Positions 45,767 to 55,483 of a DNA stretch of 64,000 nucleotides are shown in pieces (the first letter of the stretch is position 1; each line of letters begins with the position of its first letter). This DNA comes from JANJUB01 sp964586225 (GTDB lineage: Bacteria; Armatimonadota; Fimbriimonadia; Fimbriimonadales; Fimbriimonadaceae), in the NCBI GenBank assembly GCA_964586225.1, contig CAZPHD010000011.1:1-64000 (forward strand), in the 5' to 3' direction. The notes beneath the pieces were generated by a model, which was given only the letters and a program-made list of their open reading frames with translations, was not told where the DNA came from and searched no databases. Both the position numbers and the translations under genes were made by a program.

Positions 45767-45799
45767 CCCCTCAGTCTCGCTTACGCTCGCGACCAGCTC
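45767..45799. repeat. CCCCTCAGTCTCGC palindromic element
   Basis: CCCCTCAGTCTCGCTTACG with an imperfect inverted arm, shared with 58426 (CCCCTCAGTCTCGCTACG). It overlaps the last codons of the amidohydrolase gene. Confidence 0.65.
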
Positions 45800-47238
45800 A
45801 GAAACTCCGCGGGTTGGCCAAGCGCCATCGGATGCGGGTCGTTGTTTGCAACCGCTCCCATGACGGTGTATGCCTCCAGCGCCTCCGCATAGGTCAGCGC
45901 CTCCGCAGGATCATAGCCCTCGGGACGCGAAGAGGCTGCCTGGCAAGCCAACCAAGGATCGCCCGCGACAATCGGTCGGTCCGAACTGAAGCTCAACGGT
46001 ACCCCCCCATCCTTCACACTCCGGAAACGCTTCAACTTCGAAGCGCGCCCCAAGCCAAGATGGTGCCGATACGAGTGGCCAAAGCGCGCCAGGAACTCCG
46101 GTTGCATCGTGCAGTGAATTCCGAGCCGCTGCATGCGCTCGATCTGTGCATCACTGAGGATCATCGCATGCTCGATACGGTGGCGGGTAGCTTCGTCGAG
46201 CGCCTCATAGGCGTCCATAACGAGGTCAGTTGCGCGATCTCCGATCGCGTGGATCGCAATCCGCCATCCCGCATCGTGCGCGGTTCTGACCATCAATTTG
46301 AGCTTATCGGGAGCATAAATCAGCTGGCCGGTGCCGCCCTCTGACACATAAGGCTCGTAGACGGCGGCGGTTGCCGAACCGATCGCACCGTCGGCAAAGA
46401 TCTTGGCGCCCCACACGCGGCAGCGCTCGCCGTCGAGGGCCTCGATAAGCTCCGTCACGGGCTTGGCGCGAGGGCCAAACAACTCGGCCCACTGGATGCA
46501 AAGTCGGGTGCGGATGGGACAACCACGCTCGGCGGCCAATCGATACGCCTCCAACTCGCGGGCGAGGTCATACCGACCGGTCATCATGTCGGTCGCGCAG
46601 ACGATGCCGTAGGCGGCCATCGCCTCTCCTGCGGCCAGAATCGCGGCCACCATCTCCTCGGTGGTCGGCGCGGGCGCAGCGGCGGTGACGAGCTCGTGGG
46701 CACGCTCAAGGAGCACTCCGGTCAGTCGACCCGATGCGTCGCGGACATAGGTGCCGCCCTTCGGATCGGGGGTTGACTCATCAACCTTGGCCGCCAAGAG
46801 TGCGGCCGAGTTGGCGACGCTCGCGTGACCATTCACATGCCGGAGCAGGATCGGCCGGTCCGACGAGATCGCGTCGAGCTGGTCGCGGTTGAGGTGGCCG
46901 TCGGCATAGCGGGTTTGGTCGTAGTGCACCGCCAGCAGCCAAGCCTCGGGAGCCACTTCTATGAGACGATCACGGACGGCGTCCAACACTTCCTCATGCG
47001 AGCCGCAGCCACCGAGATGCAACTTTTGCAAATCAAGGCCGGTTGGCAGGATATGGCAGTGGGCGTCGGTGAACGCGGGGGCAAGCCACCCGCCCTCCAA
47101 ATCGACGATGGGGCCTTGACCAGTCGCCGCAAATCGACCGGCAACGACCGCCAATTCCGTTGTTCCCTGGCCCGGCAAGGCCCAGCGGAAGTTCGCAAAG
47201 CGCGCGTCGCGGTCGGGTCGCCAGAGCGTGAAGTCCAT
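45781..47238 (-). CDS. YtcJ-like metal-dependent amidohydrolase
   Basis: 485 residues. The metal motif is DAHCHILPTG (HxH), followed by a carboxylated-Lys-type region, IAIHAIGDRATDLVMDAY (His) and FSSDRPIVAGDPW (Asp), which is the YtcJ/amidohydrolase-3 pattern. Substrate unknown; relatives hydrolyse N-acyl or formamide bonds. It begins 5 nt after the phosphomannomutase stop. Confidence 0.9.
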   Translation of the reverse strand: MDFTLWRPDRDARFANFRWALPGQGTTELAVVAGRFAATGQGPIVDLEGGWLAPAFTDAHCHILPTGLDLQKLHLGGCGSHEEVLDAVRDRLIEVAPEAWLLAVHYDQTRYADGHLNRDQLDAISSDRPILLRHVNGHASVANSAALLAAKVDESTPDPKGGTYVRDASGRLTGVLLERAHELVTAAAPAPTTEEMVAAILAAGEAMAAYGIVCATDMMTGRYDLARELEAYRLAAERGCPIRTRLCIQWAELFGPRAKPVTELIEALDGERCRVWGAKIFADGAIGSATAAVYEPYVSEGGTGQLIYAPDKLKLMVRTAHDAGWRIAIHAIGDRATDLVMDAYEALDEATRHRIEHAMILSDAQIERMQRLGIHCTMQPEFLARFGHSYRHHLGLGRASKLKRFRSVKDGGVPLSFSSDRPIVAGDPWLACQAASSRPEGYDPAEALTYAEALEAYTVMGAVANNDPHPMALGQPAEFLSWSRA

Positions 47239-47243
47239 GCGAC

Positions 47244-48587
47244 TTACGCCCGGATCAGGCCGAGCAGCTCCTGCGTCTTTTGCTCCATGAGGGCGCGATC
47301 TCCCCGCGTCTCAACGTTCAACCGGATCACCGGTTCGGTGTTCGAGCCGCGCAAGTTAAAGCGCCACTCCGGAAAGTCGATCGTGAGGCCATCAAGCCGG
47401 TTCACAACGCCGTCGGGATACGCGGCTTCCACCCGGGCCAAGGTGGCGGCGACGTCATCAACGACCGAGTTCACCTCGCCCGAGCACGGATACGCCTCGA
47501 TCATCGCCCCAACCAACTGGCCGAGCGACTTGCCCGACTGCGACACGAGGCGCGCGATGAGCAAGAACGGGATCATGCCGCTGTCGCAATACCAGTGGTC
47601 TTTGAAGTAGTGGTGCGCGCTCATTTCACCGCCGTAAACCGCGTCTTCGGCGCGCATCTTCTCTTTGATGAACGCATGGCCGCTCTTGCACACGACCGCG
47701 CGGCCGCCGAGGCGCTCGACGATGTCCAGCGTGTTCCACATCAGGCGCGGGTCGTAGATGATCGTCTGATCTGGATTCTTGCTGAGGATCGCTTGCGACA
47801 GCAACCCCACGATGTAGTAGCCCTCGATGAACTGACCCGTTTCGTCAAGGAAAAAGCATCGGTCGTAGTCGCCGTCCCAGGCGACGCCAAAGTCGTACGC
47901 ACCGGTTTTGAGGGCGTCCACCGTCATGGCGCGCGCTTCTTCAAGAATCGGATTCGGTACGCCATGGGGGAACTTGCCGTCAGCTTCCCAGCGCATCTTG
48001 TCAACTTGAACGGGAATCTGCGGGAGGAGAGCATCCATCGCGACTCCCGCCGCGCCGTTACCGGGGTCGGCAAGCACGCGGAGAGGCTTCAGATCGGTCG
48101 GCGGCACGATTGTGAGCAAGTGCTGGACAAAGTCGTCGTAGACATCTCGGTCTTGGCGGGTGCCAGCTCCGGTACGCTCCCACTCTCCCTTGGCGGCGCG
48201 TTCTTCGATGGCTAGCAGACCGGTGTCGCTGGAGATGGGCCGACTCTCGTGGCGCACCATCTTCATGCCGTTGTATTGAGGCGGATTATGGCTGGCGGTG
48301 ATCATCACGCCGCCGTCGTAGCCGTAGAATGCGGTGGCAAAGTACACCATTTCGGTGCCGATCAGGCCGAGATGGATCACATCGACGCCAGCATCATTGA
48401 GACCGCGAGCAAGTGAATCGTAAAGCTCGGGCCCGGACAGGCGGATGTCGTAGCCGATACAAACGGTGTTCGCGCCTGTCTCATCGGCGTAGGCGCGACC
48501 GATCCGGTAGGCGATGTCGGCGTTCAGCTCGTCGGGAACGATGCCGCGAACGTCGTAGGCCTTGAAACAGGCCAAGTGCTTACCCAT
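47244..48587 (-). CDS. Phosphomannomutase/phosphoglucomutase
   Basis: 447 residues with the four domains of the alpha-D-phosphohexomutase family: YDVRGIVPDEL, catalytic Ser in VMITASHNPPQYNGMK, metal loop VAWDGDYDRCFF, sugar loop GGEMSAHHYFKD and phosphate loop RGSNTEPVIRLNVE. It interconverts hexose 6- and 1-phosphates and so supplies the mannose-1-phosphate or glucose-1-phosphate used by the fusion enzyme at 34-36 kb. Confidence 0.95.
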   Translation of the reverse strand: MGKHLACFKAYDVRGIVPDELNADIAYRIGRAYADETGANTVCIGYDIRLSGPELYDSLARGLNDAGVDVIHLGLIGTEMVYFATAFYGYDGGVMITASHNPPQYNGMKMVRHESRPISSDTGLLAIEERAAKGEWERTGAGTRQDRDVYDDFVQHLLTIVPPTDLKPLRVLADPGNGAAGVAMDALLPQIPVQVDKMRWEADGKFPHGVPNPILEEARAMTVDALKTGAYDFGVAWDGDYDRCFFLDETGQFIEGYYIVGLLSQAILSKNPDQTIIYDPRLMWNTLDIVERLGGRAVVCKSGHAFIKEKMRAEDAVYGGEMSAHHYFKDHWYCDSGMIPFLLIARLVSQSGKSLGQLVGAMIEAYPCSGEVNSVVDDVAATLARVEAAYPDGVVNRLDGLTIDFPEWRFNLRGSNTEPVIRLNVETRGDRALMEQKTQELLGLIRA

Positions 48588-48624
48588 AGGCTTCCGTTCT
48601 ACCCCGGCGAGCCCAAACTCTGTG

Positions 48625-49368
48625 TCAAAGCCCCTGCAGGGTGTAGCCTTCGCGAAGCCGTTTGAGCTGAATGACCAAGGCGGCCACGGCAGCGTTAAAG
48701 ATCGCCCGGCCCTTCTCGGCAGTCGCCAGCGTGGCGTAGCCCAGCGAACCTTCTTCGGTGATCTCGTCGAAGAGGTGAATCATTCCGTACACCGCCGGTT
48801 CCGGGGCAAGGCCGTCGTCGCGGAGCTTGTCTTTGCGGACAAGGTCAGGGCGGATGTGCAACATCAAACTCGCTTCCGCCTCGCACGCATGGCGGATCTC
48901 TTTGAGTGGGCCCTCAAGGACCCCCGCCGTCTCCTTGGCGACCGGGCCGTAATAGCCAGAATGACCGATCATCAGTTCGGGGTATCGCTCCTTGATCAAC
49001 CTGAGCGCAACGCCATTGGGCTCGTTGTTGCCGCCGTGGCCATTGAGGATAAAGAACTTGCGGAAGCCGTGGCGTTGGAGAGCCGAAATCACATCGGTTA
49101 CGGCGCCCATGTAGGTGCTCATCGAGGCGCTCAGCGTGCCCGCGAACGCGAGGTGGTGACCACTCGCGCCCAGCCACAGCGTGGGCGTCACGAGCACATC
49201 GTCGCTGATTTGGGCGGCCGCCGCTTCGGCCACGGCCGTCGCGAGGATCGAGTCCGTAAACAATGGCAGGTGGGGGCCGTGCTGTTCGCACGATCCGGTC
49301 GGGATCAGAACGACAATGTCCCTCGAGAGCGCTTCAACTTCGGGCCACGATAACTCGGCCAACTTCAT
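48625..49368 (-). CDS. Creatininase family amidohydrolase
   Basis: 247 residues. Metal ligands of the family: Glu and His in PTGSCEQHGPHLPLFTDS, NGHGGNNEPNG, and the acidic cluster in HACEAEASLMLHIRP. Relatives include creatinine amidohydrolase and MftE-type peptidases; the specific reaction is not clear. TAAGCT lies 7 nt before the ATG. Sits between dnaA and the mutase. Confidence 0.92.
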   Translation of the reverse strand: MKLAELSWPEVEALSRDIVVLIPTGSCEQHGPHLPLFTDSILATAVAEAAAAQISDDVLVTPTLWLGASGHHLAFAGTLSASMSTYMGAVTDVISALQRHGFRKFFILNGHGGNNEPNGVALRLIKERYPELMIGHSGYYGPVAKETAGVLEGPLKEIRHACEAEASLMLHIRPDLVRKDKLRDDGLAPEPAVYGMIHLFDEITEEGSLGYATLATAEKGRAIFNAAVAALVIQLKRLREGYTLQGL

Positions 49369-49378
49369 ACTGGCAAGC

Positions 49379-50749
49379 TTACTCGGGCTGGAGCGTTCGC
49401 AAAAGTGACTTGACCGCCCCGCGAACTTCGCGATCGCGATGCATCAGTTCGTGGATTTTCTGGTAGCCGTGGATCATCGAGGTGTGGTCTCGGTCGCCGA
49501 ACAGCGTACCGATGTGTTTCCAACTATCGCCGGTGATCTCGCGCGTCAAGAACACCGCGACGTGGCGGGCATGAACGATCGGTGCCTGGCGGCGCGTACC
49601 CTTGATCTCCTCAACGGGAATCTGGAAGTGGCGACTCACCGCGGTGACGATCTGGGAAAAGCTCGGCTTGAGCCCGGTCCCGTTTCGGAAGTGATCCTCG
49701 ACGAGTTTGACCGCGATTTCCATGCCGACGGGTGCGCCTAACAGGCTCGCCTCCGCCATCAGTCGGGTCAGAGCGCCCTCCAGAACTCGGATATTGCCGG
49801 GGACATTCTCAGCGAGGAAGAGGGCGACGTTGTGATCGAGGTCAAGTTGCTCCAAGTCGGCCTTACTCTTGAGGATGGCGCAGCGAGTCTCGGTGTCGGG
49901 AGGTTGGACGTCAGCGACAAGACCGGCCTCGAAACGGGACCGCAGACGCTCGTCCATCTGGTAGATGTCTCGTGGCGGTCGGTCGGAAGTAAGCACGATC
50001 TGCTTGCCGAGGGCATGGAGGTAGTTGAACGTGTGGAAAATCTCCTCCTGCGTCTTGTCTTTGCCGGCGATGAACTGGATGTCGTCAACAAGCCACACGC
50101 CGACGTTTCGCTGGGCGCGACGGAACTGCTCGATGCGATTGCCTTGGAGCGCGTTGATGAACTCCTCGGCGAACTGTTGCGCACTTACGTAAACGAGCGG
50201 GAAATGCGGGTCGCGGGCGAGGATCTCGCGGGCAATGCTGTGTAGCAAGTGGGTTTTGCCGAGCCCCGAGCCGCCGTAAATGAAGAGCGGGTTGTACTTC
50301 GCGCCAGGCTCGGAGGCGACCGCCTTGGCCCCGGCAAAGGCGAGACGGTTGCTCTGCCCCACCACAAACGTGTCGAACGCGAACTTGCTGAAGGGTCGGA
50401 AGCTGCATGCGGGAGCCGACGGGGTTGTGGCAATGCTGGGCGTAGCGGGTTCGGACTTTGCTTTGGGCCTTGGAACGCTAACGAACTCCAGCCGAACCTG
50501 CTGACCGAGCTCATCCGAGAGCATCTGCGTGAGCATGCCCTCATAACGCTCGCGAATCCACTCCATGACGAACTTTCCGGGTGCCGCGAAGGTGGCGACG
50601 CCGGAATCCAGCGATTTGGGCTCCAGAGGGCGGAAGAAGCGCTCGATCCACGCGGGGGGCAACTCTGTGGAAAGCCGTCGGAAAACGGTGTCCCAAGCGC
50701 GTACGAGGTCAATCCATTCGGGGCGGTCGTCCAAGCTGTACTGTTCCAT
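49379..50749 (-). CDS. dnaA: Chromosomal replication initiator protein
   Basis: 456 residues in the four-domain DnaA layout. Domain I to about 85, linker to 115, domain III with Walker A GGSGLGKTH, Walker B VWLVDDIQFIAG and the sensor/arginine parts, and domain IV ending in the DnaA signature GDRDHTSMIHGYQKI. It opens the origin of replication. dnaN is not next to it on either side. A good promoter lies upstream. Confidence 0.98.
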   Translation of the reverse strand: MEQYSLDDRPEWIDLVRAWDTVFRRLSTELPPAWIERFFRPLEPKSLDSGVATFAAPGKFVMEWIRERYEGMLTQMLSDELGQQVRLEFVSVPRPKAKSEPATPSIATTPSAPACSFRPFSKFAFDTFVVGQSNRLAFAGAKAVASEPGAKYNPLFIYGGSGLGKTHLLHSIAREILARDPHFPLVYVSAQQFAEEFINALQGNRIEQFRRAQRNVGVWLVDDIQFIAGKDKTQEEIFHTFNYLHALGKQIVLTSDRPPRDIYQMDERLRSRFEAGLVADVQPPDTETRCAILKSKADLEQLDLDHNVALFLAENVPGNIRVLEGALTRLMAEASLLGAPVGMEIAVKLVEDHFRNGTGLKPSFSQIVTAVSRHFQIPVEEIKGTRRQAPIVHARHVAVFLTREITGDSWKHIGTLFGDRDHTSMIHGYQKIHELMHRDREVRGAVKSLLRTLQPE

Positions 50750-50790
50750 GTCTGCCGGTAAATCACCCAGTTTCAGGGCGGGGGAACAGC

Positions 50791-50819
50791 ATTATACGCA
50801 ACCCTCTGGCCCCAAGCAA
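50791..50819 (-). promoter_or_regulatory. Promoter of dnaA
   Basis: On the minus strand TTGCTT (50819-50814), a 17-bp spacer and TATAAT (50796-50791), giving a leader of about 35 nt. Confidence 0.75.
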
Positions 50820-50859
50820 GGGCCGTAGAATCGTCAACAAGCCGCTCCAGCGCCATTCT

Positions 50860-50928
50860 AAACATCTTTTCTCGATGAATCACATAGTAAATCGCTTTTT
50901 CTTCGATTTGCTCATGTTTTCTCTTCGT
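50860..50928. other. AT-rich divergent gap beside dnaA (possible origin segment)
   Basis: About 65 % AT against ~40 % around it, with repeated TTTTCTCGAT-, TTCGATTTG- and TTTTCTCTTCG-like words. I found no canonical DnaA box (TTATCCACA or near), so an origin is only a possibility. Confidence 0.3.
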
Positions 50929-50969
50929 TGAACCTATCCGCCAGAAACCCGTATCCGAGTGGTAGACCT

Positions 50970-51641
50970 GTGTCTGACAGCCCTTGTGAAACGTCTAACT
51001 CTCCAGTGGAAAAGCGTGTGCTTGGGGTGCTCGGTGGACAAGATGTGGATGACCGTTTGTTCAAGTCTTGGGCGTTGGCTAGTGACATATTGGTTGCCGC
51101 TGATGCAGGTGCTGATCTGGCTCTTCAGCATGGTCACGTGCCAGACGCGATTGTAGGCGATCTCGACAGCGTTTCCGAGGCGGCACTAGCATCGGGAGCG
51201 GAAATATATAAGTTTGAGGACGCAAACACTACTGATTGCGACAAGTTGCTCGCCTGGATTGAAGCCCAAGGATACGACGGCATTGACCTTATTGGCGTAG
51301 AGGGCGACCGTATCGACCACGTTCTGGCGACCCTAGGATCTTGTGCAAAAAGTCGACTAAAAATTCGGCTCGTGCTCCGGGAGGGTCTTGGCCATGTCCT
51401 GCGCCCCGGGTTTCATCGCCTCAAGACGTCGCCTGGGGACCGCGTTTCGCTCTTGCCCATCTCCGATTCGGCAGGCGTAACGGCGACGCATGTTCAATGG
51501 CCGTTCGACCAGGCCCGGCTAGCGCTGGGCGGATTCGTAAGCGTCTCCAATATCGCCTTGGGCGGTGAGCTTGAAGTCAGCCTTGAAAGCGGGGCGCTTC
51601 TCGTGGTCATCGAACACGACCGGACTATACTGGAAGCATGA
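50970..51641 (+). CDS. Thiamine pyrophosphokinase-like protein
   Basis: 223 residues from GTG 50970 (TTG 50928 is in frame too). The family pattern is present: AADAGADLALQHGHVPDAIVGDLDSVS (seen in parts), the ANTTDCDKLLAWI ATP-site motif and GVEGDRIDHVLATLG, then a C-terminal beta domain. It transfers pyrophosphate from ATP to thiamine. The stop overlaps the FHA start as ATGA. Divergent from dnaA. Confidence 0.9.
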   Translation: MSDSPCETSNSPVEKRVLGVLGGQDVDDRLFKSWALASDILVAADAGADLALQHGHVPDAIVGDLDSVSEAALASGAEIYKFEDANTTDCDKLLAWIEAQGYDGIDLIGVEGDRIDHVLATLGSCAKSRLKIRLVLREGLGHVLRPGFHRLKTSPGDRVSLLPISDSAGVTATHVQWPFDQARLALGGFVSVSNIALGGELEVSLESGALLVVIEHDRTILEA

Positions 51642-52036
51642 TGGACGAGCCAATCGTTGAAGAAACACCCGAAGTTGAGCCCACCGAAGCGCCCATCGAG
51701 GCCGCTCGCCTCGTTTACGTGCAGGGTGGAGCGGAGACCGAAACGGTGTTTGAAGTGTCTGGATCAGCCGTCGTCGGTCGATTTGACCCGAGCGTCGGAC
51801 CTGTGGACGTGGACTGCGGCCCGCTCGCCGAAGGCAATACTGTTTCTCGCCGCCACGCTCGAATCGAACCCACCGAGAATGGCTGGTCGTTGACCGACCT
51901 TGGCTCATCGAATGGAAGTTACGTGCTTCGCAATGGCGATTTCGAGCGCGTGGAGGCCGCCGACCTTACGGACGGCGACCAAGTCGCCTTCGGCAATGCG
52001 CGATTCACATTCCGTATCGCTAGCGCTTCGGTTTGA
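51638..52036 (+). CDS. FHA-domain protein
   Basis: 132 residues. An acidic, proline-rich start (about 20 residues) precedes one FHA fold with SAVVGRF, NTVSRRHARIEP and DLGSSNGSYVL, the three conserved blocks that bind phosphothreonine. It may read phosphorylation by a Ser/Thr kinase; PP2C at 57.4 kb is the matching kind of phosphatase. TATACT lies exactly 6 nt before the ATG, and the gene also overlaps the TPK stop. Confidence 0.93.
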   Translation: MMDEPIVEETPEVEPTEAPIEAARLVYVQGGAETETVFEVSGSAVVGRFDPSVGPVDVDCGPLAEGNTVSRRHARIEPTENGWSLTDLGSSNGSYVLRNGDFERVEAADLTDGDQVAFGNARFTFRIASASV

Positions 52037-54422
52037 GTTCAACCTTCAGGGCAGAGTAGCCGTTGATCTCGTAGTGCTCCACGCGGATCCGGTGCTTACC
52101 GCCCAGTTTGAGGGTTGCCGTGTAGAGCGTCGGCCCTTGATACTTCCAAGCGTCCTTGATCACGAGCTGGTCATCCACGTAAACGCGGCAACCGTCGTCG
52201 GTCGTCACGTTCAACGCGTATTCACCTTCCGCAATCTCGAAGTTGCCTTCCGCGAGCGTCAAGAAGTAGTCGGCCGGCACCCCCTGAGCTGGTGAGCCTC
52301 CCCACGTGTAGTTCAGCTCCGAGACCTTGGCGGTGGCGAGCGGTTCACCCTTGGCGACGTCCTTGAACTCTGGCATCGCGCTCTGTGGGTTCGGCACCGA
52401 GTCGCGATCCCAGGCGTACCACTTCACGTCCCAGTCGATCGGCGCGAGGAACTGCGACCATCCGAAGCGGAAGGGCTGACCAGCCGGAGTCACCACCCCT
52501 CGCACATCGGTCACGGTCTGACCTACATATTCAAGGTCGATTGCGCGATCCATCGTCGCGCCAGCGGGCATCTTGACCCGGATGTAGCCGGGCACTGGGA
52601 TCTGGGCGGCGGCACCCCCTCCAACGGTCCAGCTTGTTCCATCGGCGGACATCGCTTCGATGGTCACACCTTTAGCCTCACGAACCTGAGCCAGTCCCTT
52701 CGGACCGAGCAACTCGAACGTCATCACTCCATCAACGAGTTCGGACCGCGGCCAGAGAACGGGTCGTTTGAAGTCGTAGGGGCCCCATTCATCGACGAGG
52801 ATAAAGCGGCGGCCGCGCAGTTGTCCTTTCTTCAGGAAGGGTCGGGTGCCTCGGGCGAGCGGCTTGGGCGCGCGGGTGAGTCGCTCCTTCGCGTACTTCT
52901 CCAACCAAGGGTCGTCATCCATGCCCCGCGTCATCATGGGGTCGGTGGGGTAGGGCATCCAGATCAGATTGAACCGCTCAAGATAAGCCTTGACGTTCGT
53001 TTCCGTGGCGACGATCGTGTTTCCATCACCGCGCATCACGGCGATTTCCGGCTTATGCTCGGGCTTGAACTCATAGGTGTTGCCCGCGCCGGGGTAGCGC
53101 TCTTCGGTCACGGCCCACACGTTGTTGCCGCGGAACTCAAGGTCAGGATTCGCCCCGGCTTGCTGGAGGATGCGACCGATCGAGCTGAATGTGTTCCGCG
53201 CCAAGATCACCTTCTTCGTGTCACGAAGGTTGATCGAGTTTGTTGTAGTGCTACTGAACTCGTTGTCGCGAATGATCCAGTTGCGGCTGCTGGTGTCTCG
53301 GAACTTCGGGTAGCCCCAGTTCGGATCCAGCCGCTGGTTCATCCAGAGCGCGATGCCCTCATGATCGCGATAGAACATGTTTGCAGTGACTTCGTTGTCC
53401 TGCCCGTGCTCCCAGGCAATCGCCTGACCGTTATAGGCGAAGATATTGGCGATCGTCTTCGAGTTGTAGCTAAACCCGCCCCAGATGCCGTGCCAGTTCT
53501 CGAGGAGCAGATTGTTGATGAAGTCGTTGCGGCTGAAAGTGGCTTCGATGCCGTTGGTCGGTGCGTGGCTAAAGTCGTTGCCGTAAAGCAGGTTGTCGTT
53601 GCAACCGCCCTGGCCATTGTCCATCGTGGTCTGCCCGGCCCAGAGGAAGAATCCGTCGCCGCCGTGGGTCACCGAGTTGTACGCGAAAACATTGCGGTGG
53701 GACTGTTCATAAATGAGGATGCCAGCCGAGTCCTGCCCGCGGTTCCACTTGCCGTGGCTGTAGCCGCGCACGCACCAGTCGATGTTGTTGTGCATGACGC
53801 GGTTGTCACTGGAGCGGTACATTCCGAGGCCCAGCGAACTGAGGAACGATAGATTGCTATTCCAGATGAGACCGCGGTTGCATCGCGTGAGCATTACGCC
53901 ATTCTGCCCGCCGATAATGCGCAAATTCTTGATCTCAAAGTTGTTGCTATCGACCAGGTACAGCCCCGCGCCGTAGCGGAGCCACTCATCCGCTTCGTTC
54001 TTGTGATAGCTCATCCAGTCGCTGCTGTCCTCACGGTCAAGCGTCGAGTTGAGGCGTTGCTTCCAGTTGTAGGAAAAGTCGCAGTCGATAACCTTGAGGC
54101 CAGGCGCATTGCGAGCAACGACGCCCATCTTATAGCCGTGGACTTTCAAGTTGCGGATCGTGATGTTCCGGCCCTGGATGAGCACGCCGGTGCCATTGCG
54201 CTTGTCGGGATCGGTTTCGGCGGGCGAACCTCGAAGCACGGCTCCGGCAAAATCGATGACCAGATTGTCGCCCTTGATCGTGATCGCGCCCGACTGCGAT
54301 GTGTTGTCGTTGTTCGCAATGATCGCTTCGCCAGGTCGCAACTTGACCGAGCTGGAGATCGTGAGACCTTCCTGAAGGGATACGTCTTGCATCGTCGCCA
54401 AAAAGATACAAACGGGAAGCAT
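52020..54422 (-). CDS. Exported parallel beta-helix protein with PA14-like C-terminus
   Basis: 800 residues. A signal peptide (MLPVCIFLATMQ) precedes right-handed beta-helix repeats (about 20-420) with N-rich turns such as NSNLSFLSSLGLGMYRSSDN, GIEATFSRNDFINNLLLENW and ANIFAYNGQAIAWEHGQDNE. Residues 430-690 form one or two beta domains. The last ~90 residues (TDDGCRVYVDDQLVIKDAW, KHRIRVEHYEINGYSALKVEL) look like a PA14/GLEYA sugar-binding domain. Probably a surface carbohydrate-active or binding protein; no catalytic motif certain. ATG 54422 is chosen; TAAACT lies 7 nt upstream. It converges on FHA, overlapping by 17 nt. Confidence 0.85.
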   Translation of the reverse strand: MLPVCIFLATMQDVSLQEGLTISSSVKLRPGEAIIANNDNTSQSGAITIKGDNLVIDFAGAVLRGSPAETDPDKRNGTGVLIQGRNITIRNLKVHGYKMGVVARNAPGLKVIDCDFSYNWKQRLNSTLDREDSSDWMSYHKNEADEWLRYGAGLYLVDSNNFEIKNLRIIGGQNGVMLTRCNRGLIWNSNLSFLSSLGLGMYRSSDNRVMHNNIDWCVRGYSHGKWNRGQDSAGILIYEQSHRNVFAYNSVTHGGDGFFLWAGQTTMDNGQGGCNDNLLYGNDFSHAPTNGIEATFSRNDFINNLLLENWHGIWGGFSYNSKTIANIFAYNGQAIAWEHGQDNEVTANMFYRDHEGIALWMNQRLDPNWGYPKFRDTSSRNWIIRDNEFSSTTTNSINLRDTKKVILARNTFSSIGRILQQAGANPDLEFRGNNVWAVTEERYPGAGNTYEFKPEHKPEIAVMRGDGNTIVATETNVKAYLERFNLIWMPYPTDPMMTRGMDDDPWLEKYAKERLTRAPKPLARGTRPFLKKGQLRGRRFILVDEWGPYDFKRPVLWPRSELVDGVMTFELLGPKGLAQVREAKGVTIEAMSADGTSWTVGGGAAAQIPVPGYIRVKMPAGATMDRAIDLEYVGQTVTDVRGVVTPAGQPFRFGWSQFLAPIDWDVKWYAWDRDSVPNPQSAMPEFKDVAKGEPLATAKVSELNYTWGGSPAQGVPADYFLTLAEGNFEIAEGEYALNVTTDDGCRVYVDDQLVIKDAWKYQGPTLYTATLKLGGKHRIRVEHYEINGYSALKVELKPKR

Positions 54423-54435
54423 CAAGCCCAGTTTA

Positions 54436-55314
54436 TCAGGATTCGGACGTCGACACGCCCCGAACAACGATCAAAGCGGACACGAGAATGAGCGTGCCAC
54501 CGAGGAGTTGGAGCCCCGTCAGGCTTTGATTCAGCAACACGAACCCGATGGTTGCGGTCACGATTGGCTCGATCGCGGAGAGGGTGGAGGCGTTGACGGG
54601 TCCGATGATCTCCATTCCGGCGAATAGCGTGGCCAAGGCGATCGCCGACGATAGCGCCAGTCCCAGCGCACCGATCCAGCCGTCGGTCGTCTGCGGCCAT
54701 TGCCATCCGTTCACCGTCGCTAGCACGCCGTAAGCGGCGGTTGCCGAACCCATGATGACTACGGACGCCGCCACTCCGTCCGATCGCTTGAGGAGCTTTG
54801 CCCCGGCGACCAGATACAGCGAGTAGAACACGGCCGCCGCCAAACCCCACGCGACCCCCTTCGGCTTGCCCGAGGCGACTGGACCCACGGCCAGCCCCGC
54901 GCCCAGAATCGCCAGGCCTAGAGCGATGAGCTTGGGACGCGTCATCTGTTCGTGGAGCAACTTGACCGCAAGGCCCGCGACAATGACCGGATACAGGTAG
55001 AGCAGTAAGGAGACCAACGCGCCCGGCGCATGGAGGAGGGCGGTGAAGAAGCTGTAGGACTGGGCCGTGTAAAGCACCAAGCCCAACAGAATCCAGTGCC
55101 GCAGATTGCTATCCGACGGAAAGGTGCGGCGCTGGGCGAGGGCCAATAGACCTACGACAAATCCCGACAGCCCGAACCGGATGAACATGAGCGTTTCCGT
55201 GCTCACGTCGCCACTTCGCGCCATGGTCGCGAGGAAGGGCATCGTGCCAAATGAGATCGCAGACACGACCATGAGGGACGTGCCGAGGCGAGCGGATCGA
55301 AGTGGAGATGTCAT
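54436..55314 (-). CDS. EamA/DMT family transporter
   Basis: 292 residues, about ten transmembrane helices in two EamA repeats (FMIRFGLSGFVVGLLALA-like first half; FVLLNQSLTGLQLLGGTLIL in the second). Such proteins export metabolites or amino acids. Substrate unknown. Its stop lies 13 nt before the beta-helix gene, so they may share a transcript. Confidence 0.9.
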   Translation of the reverse strand: MTSPLRSARLGTSLMVVSAISFGTMPFLATMARSGDVSTETLMFIRFGLSGFVVGLLALAQRRTFPSDSNLRHWILLGLVLYTAQSYSFFTALLHAPGALVSLLLYLYPVIVAGLAVKLLHEQMTRPKLIALGLAILGAGLAVGPVASGKPKGVAWGLAAAVFYSLYLVAGAKLLKRSDGVAASVVIMGSATAAYGVLATVNGWQWPQTTDGWIGALGLALSSAIALATLFAGMEIIGPVNASTLSAIEPIVTATIGFVLLNQSLTGLQLLGGTLILVSALIVVRGVSTSES

Positions 55315-55375
55315 GAAGGAGCCAGCGAACTCACGAGCATTTTAGCGGGAACATGCCCAGGTTCGCGTTAATCTA

Positions 55376-55404
55376 TTGACAGGGGCGTTTACCTACGGTA
55401 CACT
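55376..55404 (+). promoter_or_regulatory. Promoter of the speD leader
   Basis: TTGACA (55376-55381), a 17-bp spacer and TACACT (55399-55404). It would start near 55411 and give a leader of about 230 nt before speD. Confidence 0.8.
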
Positions 55405-55483
55405 TCCTCATTGCGTCACGGCTTGCCGTGGGGCGGCTGAGACACTCTCGGGTGGCTCAGGAGAGACCTGCTGTCGTAGCAAA

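Noticed and set aside
50660..50680. DnaA box in the dnaA coding start (TGTGGAAAG)
   Set aside because: At least two mismatches to the consensus and a single occurrence.
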